A DNA stretch of 64,000 nt from assembly GCF_026213295.1 (NCBI RefSeq), contig NC_079412.1, forward strand, positions 19,460,301 through 19,524,300. Direction: 5' to 3'. Shown here piece after piece: positions 39,151-55,589 of the stretch. The notes under the pieces are model-generated. The model saw nothing but the letters and a program-made list of their open reading frames with translations, was not told the DNA's origin and did no database searches. Origin of the DNA: Gadus chalcogrammus. Taxonomy: Eukaryota > Chordata > Actinopteri > Gadiformes > Gadidae. Numbering within the stretch: position 1 is the first letter of the stretch; every line of letters starts with the position of its first letter. A program made the position numbers and the translations under genes.

Positions 39151-41040
39151 TTGAGAGTGAAGTGTACTAAAGGTTGCTGAGTGACTTATGAGCGTCTGCG
39201 TTGATGTGGTTTTTGATCATATATTCCCTGATGATAGAAAAAAGAAATGTATTGCTCAAAAGGATTCAGGAGCCTTCATAGGAAATTCTGCACAATATGT
39301 AGATATATCAAACATTTAGCTTATCAAATGGAAGATATGCATCACGGTTTATGTGACTGCTTTGTCTAAGGCCTTAGCTGTTAATGTTTAATACAAAAGT
39401 AGAGATAATGTTATAGTTCTTTATCTGAAACAAGTTGGCTGTTAATGTCCCCCACTGAATTTAAATGATTGATAAATTGTCCAATATATGGAGGGTTACT
39501 TTTAATTTAACCCTAAATATGGCTAACTACGTCTATAATGTAGATATTATTTAACTGTTTAGGGCCAGTTAGGCCAATCAGCAGACGTTGAATCAACGGA
39601 TTAACTCTGTTCTTAATTCAATAACACCACACTTTATGTTTCGCCCGTCAGAACGGTTATTGTGTGGAGAACCTCGCCCGAGATAAGACTTATCGAGGAG
39701 GACGTGGAATCGCTTGGACACGCATTATTTAAACAGGCGTTTGCATCAAAGTTAGGAAAGATGGAACCAAAGTCCTTCTGACGAGGTCGTCTCTACGAGA
39801 ACCTGCAAAGACCTTCGCTGGGGACTTCGAGAGAAAGACGGGATTCACGCCTGATTCACTCCTCCAGAGTAGCTTCGGGCCATAACTCGTTTATCGTTTA
39901 TCGTTTCTGAGTAGTATCGTTAAAGTCATTTATGGGGAAGGTATTGACATTTCGGGACGCGCAATTTCCCGCTCGAAATGAACGATGATTCGAAAATATG
40001 CCCTTCGAAAGTTTGGAAACGGGCAAAGAAAATGAGAAAGTCTGATTTTCATTCTGATGGGATTTTGGATTACCATATACTTTAACGTAATGACCTTCTG
40101 GTGGACAGTTTGGAGTGGTATTTGGTATTTCATACATATGGTAATTCATGTGCATATATCTTTCCATTGTTTCTATCTTCTGGTCGTATATCACCCAGCC
40201 CCAACATCCAAAACACTTGGATTCGTTCCTCTAATGTCAAACCCTTGGTTGGTCCCCCTGTCCCAGGGAGGCAAAAAGCCCTCCTGTCTATTAAAAGACA
40301 GGCACAGCTCTTCATTTCGGTTACATCATCCTTGTTCCTGCCATCTTTTTTTTTTTTCATTTGTGGTGCAAAGGTCCATGGAAACGTAATAGACCCTGAC
40401 ATTTGCAACGCAGCTCACATACTGTATGTTTCTGTGAAAATGAATGTGACTGCAACAATCTTGTTGCCTCTGCTGCCTGCCCCTTTATTTCATTGCACCA
40501 ACAGTGCTGTTGTAAAACTGTCGATGCATTAAGTGAGAGTGTTCATAAATAACGACATTTCCCAACGCCTGTTTGTTTATGCGAACAGAGCAATGATCTC
40601 CCTCACGTTCATCCACTCCATTATTTCACCAAACAGAACATCGTATGATAATGAATGAATCCGACGCCCCGAATGAGACTGAGATTCTATTAATGCACTT
40701 CCGTGCAAACATAAAAACCCTCTGAGCCTGGGGGTCTCTGGCTCTTTAGCCCCGGCTAACCCTCGGTTTGTGAACCTGTGAATAATTAAATTGGCATTTG
40801 AAAGCAACGTCGGAACAGCAGACCGCCTGGCTAGACGCTGTGGGGTCGTAAAGTTCTTTAAAAGCCTCGTGTCTATTTACCCTGAGCTAACTCACTCTGA
40901 AAATGTCTCCGTACCGCGATGCCCCGAGGATTACCCACAATTCCCTGGCATTTTATCTTCACAACCATTGGCTCTAGTTAGTGTGCGTGTGGAAGTGTGC
41001 ATACGTGTGTTCTCGTAACAAATGTGAACATAAGAGACCT
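39151..41040. other. AT-rich unique DNA, no gene recognised
   Basis: No exon could be identified. In particular, no minus-strand sequence resembling the cyclophilin C-terminal exon was seen. Parts of 40570-40980 look compositionally like conserved non-coding DNA. Confidence 0.35.
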
Positions 41041-41358
41041 TTGTGTGTGTCTATATATGTATGTGTGTGTCTACACGTGTGTGCGTCTCTATCTGTATAT
41101 ATATATGTATGTGTGTGACTACATGTATGTGCGTCTGCTATCTGTCTATATGCCTATATTAATGTGTCTATATATATATGTGTGTGTGTTTGTTTGCACG
41201 TACATGCGTGTGTCTACATGCGTGTGTGTGTGTGTGTGTACGTGCACACATCCGTGCGCTCCACAGACAATCTACCAACACCACATAGTTCATAACGCGG
41301 TGCACCGCCTCGTGTCAGGTCTCGTTAATGATGAGAGCCATGCCCTTTGTCTCTCCCC

Positions 41359-41359
<1 letters not shown>

Positions 41360-41400
<41 letters not shown>
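41360..41400 (+). repeat. poly-C run at the assembly gap
   Basis: About 40 consecutive cytosines run directly into the N block. Confidence 0.95.
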
Positions 41401-41500
41401 NNNNNNNNNNNNNNNNNNNNNNNNNNNNNNNNNNNNNNNNNNNNNNNNNNNNNNNNNNNNNNNNNNNNNNNNNNNNNNNNNNNNNNNNNNNNNNNNNNNN
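41401..41500. other. assembly gap (100 N)
   Basis: Exactly 100 unknown bases, the usual placeholder for a gap of unknown size. It lies just downstream of the last ppic exon that can be seen. Confidence 0.99.
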
Positions 41501-41724
41501 AAAGGGGATGGGAGATGGCACTCCCATTGGTTTGTGGCATGTTACACCCACCACACCTACAGGTCTCAGGCCGACACATTCTTAGGGTCATTTATCCGCT
41601 GGTATAATAGCAACAGCACCAGAGATCCGCTCACAAAGCTACTTGCGTTTCGTGCTTCTCACTTGCGTTTCAGACCGTTAAAATAGGGCCCATAGTGTCT
41701 GTCTGTCCGTCCATCCGCCCGCCC

Positions 41725-42056
<332 letters not shown>

Positions 42057-42058
42057 AC

Positions 42059-46612
<4,554 letters not shown>

Positions 46613-46870
46613 CACAGCATCTCACATCGGGAAGCGTCTCCTACTATGGCCACGCCAAGACCCGCCCTACTCTTTCTGTCATTGGCCGGGTTGCATCCAG
46701 CTAAACTGGACGCTTTAAAACTCTACCCTCGCTGTGAGCGTCACAAAAGAGCTCTAACCCTAAACCCTAACCTCTAACCCTAACCCTCGCAGATAATATC
46801 AAGCAAGTAAAAGATAGGGCTGACGTGTGTTACGGACCAATCAGAAATAGAGGCGGGCGGAGTCTTGGAT
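46613..46870 (-). promoter_or_regulatory. ppic promoter region
   Basis: Upstream of the ATG at 46612, on the minus strand, are a GC box (GGGCGGG at 46661-46667) and an inverted CCAAT box (46681-46685), spaced as in many CpG-type housekeeping promoters. A second CCAAT (near 46835) and GGCGGGCGG (near 46852) read on the plus strand. There is no TATA box. Confidence 0.45.
46750..46792 (+). repeat. interstitial telomere-like repeat
   Basis: CTAACCCTAAACCCTAAC and CTCTAACCCTAACCCTCG, a short degenerate (CCCTAA)n array about 140 bp upstream of the ppic start. Confidence 0.85.
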
Positions 46871-47444
46871 AGGTCCATGGCGCGGCCATAGTAATTTCTC
46901 CACCGGTATGTCTGGAGGTCCGGACCAGCACAGGCCCCGCCCCCTGTTTACTGTAGAAGATGCGCATTAAGAAATGTGTCAACGTCAACATCGTTTGACA
47001 CAATAATGATAGTATTTATAAAGCCTTAATAATTGTAATAATACTTTATTTATTTACAGTTAGGTAGTTAGTTAGAACAAGTCCTTGGTCTTTTTCTAAT
47101 CACATACTTCTGCAGGTATGATAGAAGAACACTGAGGATAGTCTTATAAATACTAACATAAAAACACATACTAATTACTCAATAACCACTTCATTATAAA
47201 TGTCAATGTGAGTTGTGTTGGTGTTGTTAATACAAATGTTATTATCTGGTGGAGAGGAGATTCAGGGATATGTTTAGGCGCTCATGAGTCCTAACCCCTA
47301 AATTTAACCCTTGTTATATATTTAATTGTATATATTATTACGCATTATTATGTATTAATATGCATTATTATCATATATACATTATCATGTTTTATTATGT
47401 ATTACATATAATTATATATAATTTTATTATTCTATATTTTTTTT
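46871..47444. other. AT-rich intergenic DNA, no gene recognised
   Basis: The last third consists of TATTA/CATTA-type AT-rich sequence. No coding or RNA gene was seen. Confidence 0.4.
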
Positions 47445-47900
47445 AGTGCTGTCAGTTAAATGCGTTATTAACGGCCTTAACGCAAACCAATTTTAACGTC
47501 GTTAATTTTTTTATATCGCGCGATTAATGCAATTCTGTTTTGTTTTTTTCTTTGGCTCAAAACAAAGAAGCAGTAGCCTGACTGCTATGTTCAAGGCAGT
47601 ATGTTTGTCTGTTCATCGTTTAATTGCACTATAGGCTTTTTTTTGTATCGTCCTGTTTTGATCAGTATATGCCAATGTTGTTATCAATAAAAAAAACATT
47701 TGCACAAGGCAAGCCGATGCACTTCTCCATGTTGATAAGAGCATTAAAATGAGAAAAATTAATGGGACAAAGAAATAAAGGGATATTTAGCATAGAAAAA
47801 ACATTTGCGATTAATCACGATTGCTCGCGATTAATCATAAGTTAACTATGACATTAGTGCGATTAATCACGATTAAATATTTTAATCGCTTGACAGCACT
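47445..47900. mobile_element. MITE with AGTGCTGTCA/TGACAGCACT ends
   Basis: The ends are exact 10-bp inverted repeats, and subterminal GATTAATCACGATTAA and GTTATTAACG motifs are typical of a common fish MITE family. The ends could be read as TA target duplications around GTGCTGTCA, or the TSD may be longer. There is no transposase frame. Superfamily is not certain. Confidence 0.75.
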
Positions 47901-47917
47901 ATATTATTATGGATCAT

Positions 47918-49870
47918 TTACATTTAGGGCATTTAGCAGTCGATTTTATCCAAAGCGATTTACAATAAGTACATTTGTCATAAGAAAGTTAAACAATGTA
48001 TCGCTGTGGTACAGTAAGGATGCAAAGCACTATCAATCGCTAGGCTAACCCATTCCTGTATACAGCAAAGTATAGGATAATATGCTACATAACTAAGTAT
48101 TTTAACAAAATACAACATACAATAAGCCCTTGCATTCGGTGCCAAGACGTACAACATACTACAAATAGGGGAGGGACGGGGTCGCTATGCAGAGTCGAGG
48201 TGAACTCTGAACAAGTGAGTTTTGAGACTTTTGCGGAAGCTGGTGAGCGACTCTGCGGTCCTGACATCGGCAGGGAGCTCGTTCCACCACTGCGGTGCCA
48301 AAACAGAGAAGAGTTGTGAATCTGATGATCACCTTTTGCTTGCTCTTAGCACTGGCGGTACCAGACTGAGGTAGATGAGTGGACCGCTCTAGCTGGGGTG
48401 TGTGGTTTGACCAACGCTTGAAGGTAGACAGGGGCAGTTCCAGTGACCTACTCAGAGGTGGGTAGGTTGAACGCAATGCGTGCTGCAGCGTGGTGGATGT
48501 GCCTCAAAGGTTTAACCACGCAGGCAGGGAGTCCAGCCAGAAGCGAGTTGCAGTTGTCAAGGCCTTGAGGGACACCAGTGTCAAGAGTGCAGGGTTTGGA
48601 CAAGGTGCCATTCCATGTGAGCTGATAGGTGCGATTTGTCAGGTAGGATGTGAACCAGGATAGCGCAGAGTCAGCAATGCCGAGTTCGGCGAGAGGTGGT
48701 TAGGAGGATCAGGTGGTTGACAGTGTTGAATGCTGCGGACAAGGAGAATGAGAACCGATGAGAGGGACGAGGCTCTGGCAACATGGAGTGACTCAGTCAC
48801 CACGAGGAGAGCTGTCTCAGTGGAAACCTGACTGATGAGGGTTAAGCTGATTGTTGTGTGAGAGATAGGAGCACAGTTTGCTAGAGATGGCAAGTTCCAG
48901 GGTTTTAGAAAGGATTGAAAGAAGAGATATCGGTCTGTAGTTCTGGATGTTGGTGGTGTCAATGGTCGGTTTCTTGAGGAGCAGCTTTATTCTGGCAGTC
49001 TTGAAGGACACTGGAATAAGGCCTGAAGTGAGGGAGGAGTTGATCAGGGCGCTAGGAAATTGCAGGATGTCGCTCGATGCGGCCTGCAGGAGTGAGGAGG
49101 GGATGGGGTCAGGGAGCAGGTGATGGCGTGCTGAGGCGTAACTATTCTATTGACATCTTCAGAGGAGAGAGGGATAAAGTGGGTAAAAACAGAGGTGGGG
49201 ATGGGGTGAGGGAGGATTGTGGCAAGGGTAAAAGAGGAGCTGATTTCCTTCACAGAGTAAAGTAGGGAACAATGTCATTAGCAGCGAGGGACTAAGGAAG
49301 GGGAGGGGTGAGGAGGGAAGAGAATATGGAAAACAGTTTCCTGGGGTTGGAAGTGGAGGAGTTGATTTTGGTCCGGTAGAAGGCGGATTTGGCTGTTGAC
49401 ACAGGGGAGATAAAGTCTGAGAGGAGGAGAAGGTAGTGAAATAGATTATTAGGACAGTCTGATCTCTTCCATTTCCTCTCAGCTGCCTGCAACTCTGCTC
49501 TATAAGCCCGCAAAGAGTTGGACAGCCAAGAAGAGAGGGGTGAGGATCACGCCGATCTGGAGTGGAAGGGGCAGAGGGAGTCCAAGGAGGAGGAGAGGGA
49601 TGATAGCATGGTGAGGGGGCTTCCTCTGTGAAGGGTGGAGAGAGTCATTCTAGAGATGGTAGTGAGGACAGGACGTAGAGGGTAAGAGAGATCTCAGGTT
49701 ACGGCTAGGGTTAGGGTTAGGGTTACGGCGGGCGGTGACATTGTGAGGAGTAGAGAGGAGGGAGGGGAGGACTTCAAGTCGCAACCAAGTGGTGGTCAGA
49801 CCCAGGGAGCGGGGGGGCGGAGAAAGCCGAGGCGCCACCGGACCTCGTGAGTATCAGGTCAGGTTGGTTC
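47918..49870 (-). mobile_element. L2/Maui-like LINE, 5'-truncated and decayed
   Basis: Minus-strand frames give recognisable non-LTR reverse transcriptase pieces in the right order. LQAAERKWKRSD and NPRKLFSIFSSLL come first (about 49290-49510), then IQNYRPISLLSILSKTLE (48890-48950). ETALLVVTESL and AAFNTVNHLILL (cf. AAFDTVNH) follow near 48680-48830. The end of the ORF is ELPADVRTAESLTSFRKSL near 48190-48270. The 3' end at 47925-47970 has TTTATCCAAAGCG, the shared L2/SINE tail. Many frameshifts and stops show it is dead. A short TTAGGG-like block sits at 49705-49727. Confidence 0.85.
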
Positions 49871-50039
49871 CCGGCCCTGTGGCTGGGAGGAGATGGGGAG
49901 ACTGTTGAGTCAAGGATGGCGAAAAAGTTGGTTTATTCAGGTGAGTGCAACTTCTCTGGCAGCATGTTGACATTTCTACACTCACCAGCAGCGGATAATC
50001 AAAAAGCCTTCTGAAAGACAAATGTAGATGTTACGTAAT

Positions 50040-51613
50040 GTATCATTACATCTCATCTCTCATCTCATCTTCAATTGCTTATCCGTGGACGATTGCGGGG
50101 GCAGCTGCTCCAGCTAGGCCCCCAGACTTCCCTTTCCCGGGCCTCGTAGCCCAGAGTGGAGACAGAATCTCTACCCTAGACCTGGGTCTTCCCGAGGCCT
50201 CCTGCCCTCCAAACCATTCTTACCAGATGCCCGAACCACCTCGACCGACTCCTTTCTAAGCGGAGGAGCAGCGACACTGCCCTGAGTTCCTCACGGCTGG
50301 CTGAGCTTCGTAGCATATCACTAAGGGAGACGCCAGCCACTCTCCTGAGGAAACCAATTTCGGCCTCTTGTACTCGCTATCTCTTTCTTTCGGACGTAAC
50401 CAATCTTCATGACCAAGGTGAGGGTAGGAACGAAGATTGACCAGTAGTATCAAGAGCTTTGCCCTCCAGCTCAGCTCTATTTTCGTCACAATGGTGCGGT
50501 AAAGCGAATGCAATACCGCGCCCGCTGCTCAGATGCTTCGGCCAATACTCCATCGTCCCCTCACTCACAAACAAGAACCTCAGGTACTTGAACTCCTTCA
50601 CCGGGGGTAAGGACTCATTTCCTACCTGGAGTAGGCAATTCATGGACAGGCTGCTTCATATATGTCTGAGAGCCGAACCAGTGAGTGCTGAAGTTCACAG
50701 GCCGACGATGCCATCAGGACCACTTCATCTGCAAAAAGCAGTGAAGAGATCCTCAGACCACCGAACAGCAGACGCCACCCCACCACAGCTCCGCCTCGAT
50801 ATCCTGCCATGAATATCACAGGATTAGAAAAGAACAGGATTGTTGACAAAGCGCAGAACCTGGCGGAGGCCAACACCCTCCGGGAACGAAACTGACTTAC
50901 TGCCGAGAACACGGACACAGCTCTCGCTTTGGGAGAACAGAGATTGGAGTGACCCTCTCACCCATACTCCCGCAGCAACTCCAAAAGTATCTCCCGGGGG
51001 ACACTTCTCCAGATCTTCTCCTGATCCACAAAACACATGTAGACCAGATGAGCATACTCCCAGGACCCCTACATGTAGACCAGATGAGCATACTCCCAGG
51101 ACCCCTACATGTAGACCAGATGAGCATACTCCCAGGACCCCTACATGTAGACCAGATGAGCATACTCCCAGGACCCCCACATGTAGACCAGATGAGCATA
51201 CTCCAAGGACCCCCACATGTAGACCAGATGAGCATACTCCCAGGACCCCTACATGTAGACCAGATGAGCATACTCCCAGGACCAGATGAGCATACTCCCA
51301 GGACCCCTACAGGATCCCAGATGAGCATACTCCCAGGACCCCTACAGGATCCCAGATGAGCATACTCCCAGGACCCCCACAGGATCCCAGATGAGCATAC
51401 TCCCAGGACCCCTACATGTAGACCAGATGAGCATACTCCCAGGACCCCTACATGTAGACCAAATGAGCATACTCCCAGGACCCCTACAGGATCCCTGCAA
51501 GAGTGAAGAGCTGGTCCGAGGGTCGACGTCCAGGGCCGGAACCGCATTGTTCCTCTTCAAGCTGAGGTTTGACTTTCAGCTGAACCCTCCTTTCAAGCAC
51601 CTTGGAGTAGTCT
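50040..51613 (-). mobile_element. LINE with AP endonuclease/RT, 3' half
   Basis: Minus-strand fragments match the later part of a fish non-LTR reverse transcriptase: SKVLERRV and LEEEQCG at about 51540-51605, YMCFVDQEK at about 51020-51050, ESCVRVLGSKS and GVGLRQ at 50870-50930. GGLRISSLLFADEVV (catalytic FADD-type motif with Asp to Glu) lies at about 50720-50765, and VKEFKYLRFLFVSEG follows at about 50570-50615. The 3' end has an ATCTC-rich tail near 50047-50072. Frameshifts and stops make it a pseudogene. The 5' half continues at 57612-59164. The clade was not assigned. Confidence 0.85.
51020..51495 (-). repeat. 36-bp minisatellite inside the LINE RT sequence
   Basis: About 13 units of ACCAGATGAGCATACTCCCA plus GGACCCCTACATGTAG (36 bp); the central three to four use a variant with AGGATCCC. 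A single copy would encode part of the GSWEYAHLVYM segment of the reverse transcriptase, so the array grew from coding sequence of the element. Confidence 0.93.
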
Positions 51614-51700
51614 GTAAGTCAAATTACCCTTTATCGTCCCTTTTTGGGGGAAATTCTTTCTCTGCTTTTGACCCATCCGGGAGCCAGTGATCACATACAC
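51614..51700 (-). mobile_element. tRNA-SINE, 3' part (left of the palindrome)
   Basis: ATCGTCCCTTTTTGGGGGAA and CTCTGCTTTTGACCCATCC are the complement of a common fish SINE tail region. It lies inside the LINE, and its other part is at 57338-57611. The two pieces together make a SINE of about 350 bp. Confidence 0.7.
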
Positions 51701-52339
51701 ACTTGGTAACCCTCCCTTTTACAGTCCCCTGATTACTAGGTATTTACCCGGTACATACATGGTCAATCATAGTGTATTACTGGGTAATTGCCACTGGTAA
51801 TAAGGTAAATACAGAGGTAGTTACCCGGTAAATATATGGTAAATCATAGTGTATTACTGGGTAATTACCACTGGTAATAAGAAGGTAAATACAGAGGAAT
51901 TATCCGGTCAATTATAGTGTATTACTGTGTAATTACCACTGGTAATAAGAATGTAAATACAGAGGAATTAATGCTGAAGTACTAAGTAAAACCTCCACTA
52001 TTACCCATCAACTCAACTAAGTAGCGTGTAGTTGTAACTGTTTTAGGTTGGTAATAACTCAGATATTGTGTACTTCCTAGGAAATTAGGCAACCAATTCT
52101 TATAAACACCTATTATCCAAGGTTTATGTTGGTAACAGCCCAAATGTAATGATGTATCTAGGAAGTGGCATTGTGCTTTCCAATAAAATACTTTTTCTTA
52201 GTTATTATTCATAGCTACACCCATTTAGAAAGGGTTTATTCGATTTACCACTATGGAATTACTTACCTGTTACCAAATTCTGCAGGAACAGTTTTCCTCT
52301 AGTGTCATGGTACATCTTCTTAAATACTTGGTACAAAGC

Positions 52340-53110
52340 CGTTTGTTTCCATGGTATTACCAGGTTCTTACCATATAATTTATAATAGATTCCATTATCC
52401 ATGCAGTCAACACAAACATGTACCATGTACGTTCTGCGACGTTACCAAGTAAAACACGACAATTTACCCAGTAATTAAGCTGAAACTGTCCTGTAAAAGG
52501 AAGCCTTGTTTGTTTCCATGGTATTACCAGGTTCTTACCATATAATTTGTAATACATTATTCCCTTTTCCATGCAGTCAACACAAACTTGTACCATGTAC
52601 GTTTTGCGACGCGTTACCAAGTAAAACACGACAATTTACCCAGTAATTAAGCTGAAACTGTACTGTAAAAGGAAGCCTCGTTTGTTTCCATGGTATTACC
52701 AGGTTCTTACCATATAATTTGTAATACATAATTCCCTTTTCCATGCAGTCAACACAAACTTGTACCATGTACGTTCTGCGACGTTACCAAGTAAAACACA
52801 ACAATTTACCCAGTAATTAAGCTGAAACTGTACTGTAAAAGGAAGCCTCGTTTATTTCCATGGTATTACCAGGTTCTTACCATATAATTTGTAATACATT
52901 ATTTCCTTTTCCATGCAGTCAACACAAACTTGTACCATGTACGTTCTGCGACGTTACCTAGTAAAACACGACAATTTACCCAGTAAGTAAGCTGAAACTG
53001 TACTGTAAAAGGAAGCCTAGTTTGTTTCCATGGTATTACCAGGCTCTTACCATATAAGTTGTAACTGGTTATTCCCTTTTCCATGCAATCAACACAAACC
53101 ATATATGTTC
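52340..53110 (-). repeat. 170-bp tandem array, left arm (four copies)
   Basis: Landmark AATTTACCCAGTAATTAAGC recurs at 52461, 52633, 52803 and 52973 (last copy with AAGTAAGC), spacing 170-172 bp. Repeated frames such as LVIPWKQTRLPF arise in different phases because 170 is not a multiple of three. Confidence 0.95.
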
Positions 53111-53447
53111 TGCAACATCGTTCACCAGTAGTTAAGCACTTTAATTGTTGTTATAAAACCCCAAACCGCTGTTATTAAAATATTAAAAGGCATATTAAAA
53201 TTAAACAAAATCAAAGGCTTATCTTTCAAACAATGCATATCTCACAAACGGGCACTGAACACTGAAGAAATCGGACAAAAAAAAAGAGCCGTCCACATCA
53301 ACTCAATTTAAATGTTACTGATGCTGTTTTCATAAAACACATGACATTGTTATGGCAAGTGACCACAAGGAAGACTGCTTCAACCTCTTCAATTTGAATA
53401 AGCGGTGAATGCCATGCAGCAATCTGCCTATGGGAGCATCTTTGTGG

Positions 53448-53639
53448 TCATTCGCAAACCAATGAGTCCACTCGATGAATGAGAGATGACTCTTTAGTGT
53501 CTTCTCTGTGAGGTATCCCTGCAGTCTCCACATCTGGGATTTGAAGGCTGACCAAGACCTGACCAGGTACCTCCAAATCTCCCCTTCCATACTGTAATAA
53601 AGAATCAGAAGACAAGAAAATAAACATTAGGAATGTCAA
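53448..53639 (-). other. open frame kept in the left arm of the palindrome
   Basis: A 63-codon frame with GRGDLEVPGQVLVSLQIPDV is nearly identical to the right-arm frame at 55075-55266. An overlapping frame (MEGEIWRYLVRSWSAFKSQM, 53330-53590) follows an acceptor-like TTTATTACAG. Function unknown; it could be a captured exon or a decayed transposon gene. Confidence 0.3.
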
Positions 53640-54209
53640 TTAATGAACATTTCTAGAACATGTAGAACTCAAAGATTATTTTGTTTATTAGTTAAAAAAG
53701 GATGCTGATCCTCTGGCCATTGTGTTTGGTCATGTTGAAAAGAGAAAAAGGCATAGTCATAAATACAGTTAATAGGACGGGAGGGGACAGGCTGTTAGCT
53801 CCGGTTAGCACTTTAGCATCGAGCTAGCGGAGCTTCTGTCATTCAGATAACTCGGACATGTTGTTTAAAACCTATAACACCCAATTTATTAAAATATCCG
53901 GATTTAATCGGGCTCTCTCCCATAAGTACAGTTAATAGGACGGGAAGAGACAGGCTCTGTTAGCCCCGGTTAGCGCGATGCTAAAGAGCAGCTCTACCGG
54001 AGCATGCCACCTCAACAGGTGCAAGTTATCCTCCGGTTTGATATTCGCCGGATATTCGGTTTACCACCCAATCGGATTCATCAACATAAGTGCAATACAT
54101 TACGGGCTTAGTATGTTGAGGACGGTTTAGGACACCGTATCGCGAAAAATCACAAACACATGTTGGCGCCATCGGGTTAGGGTTACCCTAACCCTCCTCA
54201 ACATACTAA

Positions 54210-54597
54210 CGCCCCGTGCCCACTACCTCCGTCAGTTGTCCGTTGCCCATTGACTTTGAATGGGGACGGTCGCGCAATGCATTGTGGATCCGTCCGTTGA
54301 CTTGGAGCGTTCGCCACCGTCAAAAAGTTGAAAAATGTTCAACTTTTTCGGCAGCGACGGATCCGTCATCCAATCAGATCGCGTATGCAAATTTAAGCAC
54401 TGTGACGCGACTCGGGCTCTGACGATACTGGAAAGCGGGAAAGCGGGTAATCTTGCCTCGCAACAAGCAGGAAGAAGCGGGAAGAACCCGGCGAACCGAT
54501 TTGATTGGCTGACGGATGCATCTGCAAAGACTATCCCCCCATCCGTCAGCCACGCCTTCTGACGTCCGTTGACTGACGGTGCAGTGGGCACGAGGCG
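54210..54597. mobile_element. Harbinger-like MITE in the palindrome
   Basis: The terminal inverted repeats are CGCCCCGTGCCCACTACCTC and, at the other end, the complement of CGCCTCGTGCCCACTGCACC; a further CCGTCAGT match follows inside. TAA flanks both sides (54207-54209 and 54598-54600), matching the TWA target of PIF/Harbinger elements. There is no transposase. ACTTTTTGACGG/CAACTTTTTCGG symmetry lies in the interior. Confidence 0.82.
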
Positions 54598-55074
54598 TAA
54601 GCCCGTAATGTATTGCACTTATGTTGATGAATCCGATTGGGTGGTAAACCGAATATCCGGCGAATATCAAACCGGAGGCTTACTTGCACCTGTTGAGGTG
54701 GCATGCTCCGGTAGAGCTGCTCTTTAGCATCGCGCTAACCGGGGCTAACAGAGCCTGTCTCTTCCCGTCCTATTAACTGTAGGCTACTTATGGGAGAGAG
54801 CCCGATTAAATCCGGATATTTTAATACATTGGGTGTTATAGGTTTTAAACAACATGTCCGAGTTATTTGAATGACAGAAGCTCCGCTAGCTCGATGCTAA
54901 AGTGCTAACCGGAGCTAACAGCCTGTCCCCTCCCGTCCTATTAACTGTATTTATGGCTATGCCTTTTTCTCTTTTCAATATGACCAAACACAATGGCCAG
55001 AGGACCAGCATCCTTTTTTAAACTAATGAACAAAATAATCTTTGAGTTCTACATGTTCTAGAAATGTTAATTAA

Positions 55075-55266
55075 TTGACAGTCCTAATGTTTATTTTCTT
55101 GTCTTCTGATTCTTTATTACAGTATGGAAGGGGTGATTTGGAGGTACCTGGTCAGGTCTTGGTCAGCCTTCAAATCCCAGATGTGGAGACTGCAGGGATA
55201 CCTCACAGAGAAGACACTAAAGAGTCATCTCTCATTCATCGAGTGGACTCATTGGTTTGCGAATGA
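55075..55266 (+). other. open frame kept in the right arm of the palindrome
   Basis: This is the mirror copy of the left-arm frame, with about one residue changed. The overlapping frame starts MEGVIWRYLVRSWSAFKSQM at 55124. It is preceded by TTCTTTATTACAG, which would serve as a 3' splice site. No family was recognised. Confidence 0.3.
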
Positions 55267-55589
55267 CCACAAAGATGCTCCCATAGGCAGATTGCTGCTG
55301 GCATTCACCGCTTATTCAAATGGAAGAGGTTGAAGCAGTCTTCCTTGTGGTCACTTGCCATAACAATGTCGTGTTTTATGAAAACACCATCAGTAACATT
55401 TAAATTGAGTTGATGTGGACGGCTCTTTTTTTTGTCCGATTTCTTCAGTGTTCAGTGCCTGTTTGTGAGATATGCATTGTTTGAAAGATAAGCCTTTGAT
55501 TTTGTTTAATTTTAATATGCCTTTCATCAACAGTGGTTTGGGGTTTTATAACAACAATTAAAGTGCTTAACTACTGGTGAACGATGTTG

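Noticed and set aside
46835..46900. A second, plus-strand promoter opposite ppic
   Set aside because: CCAAT and GC boxes are present, but no exon or open frame follows on the plus strand; the L2 LINE begins soon after.
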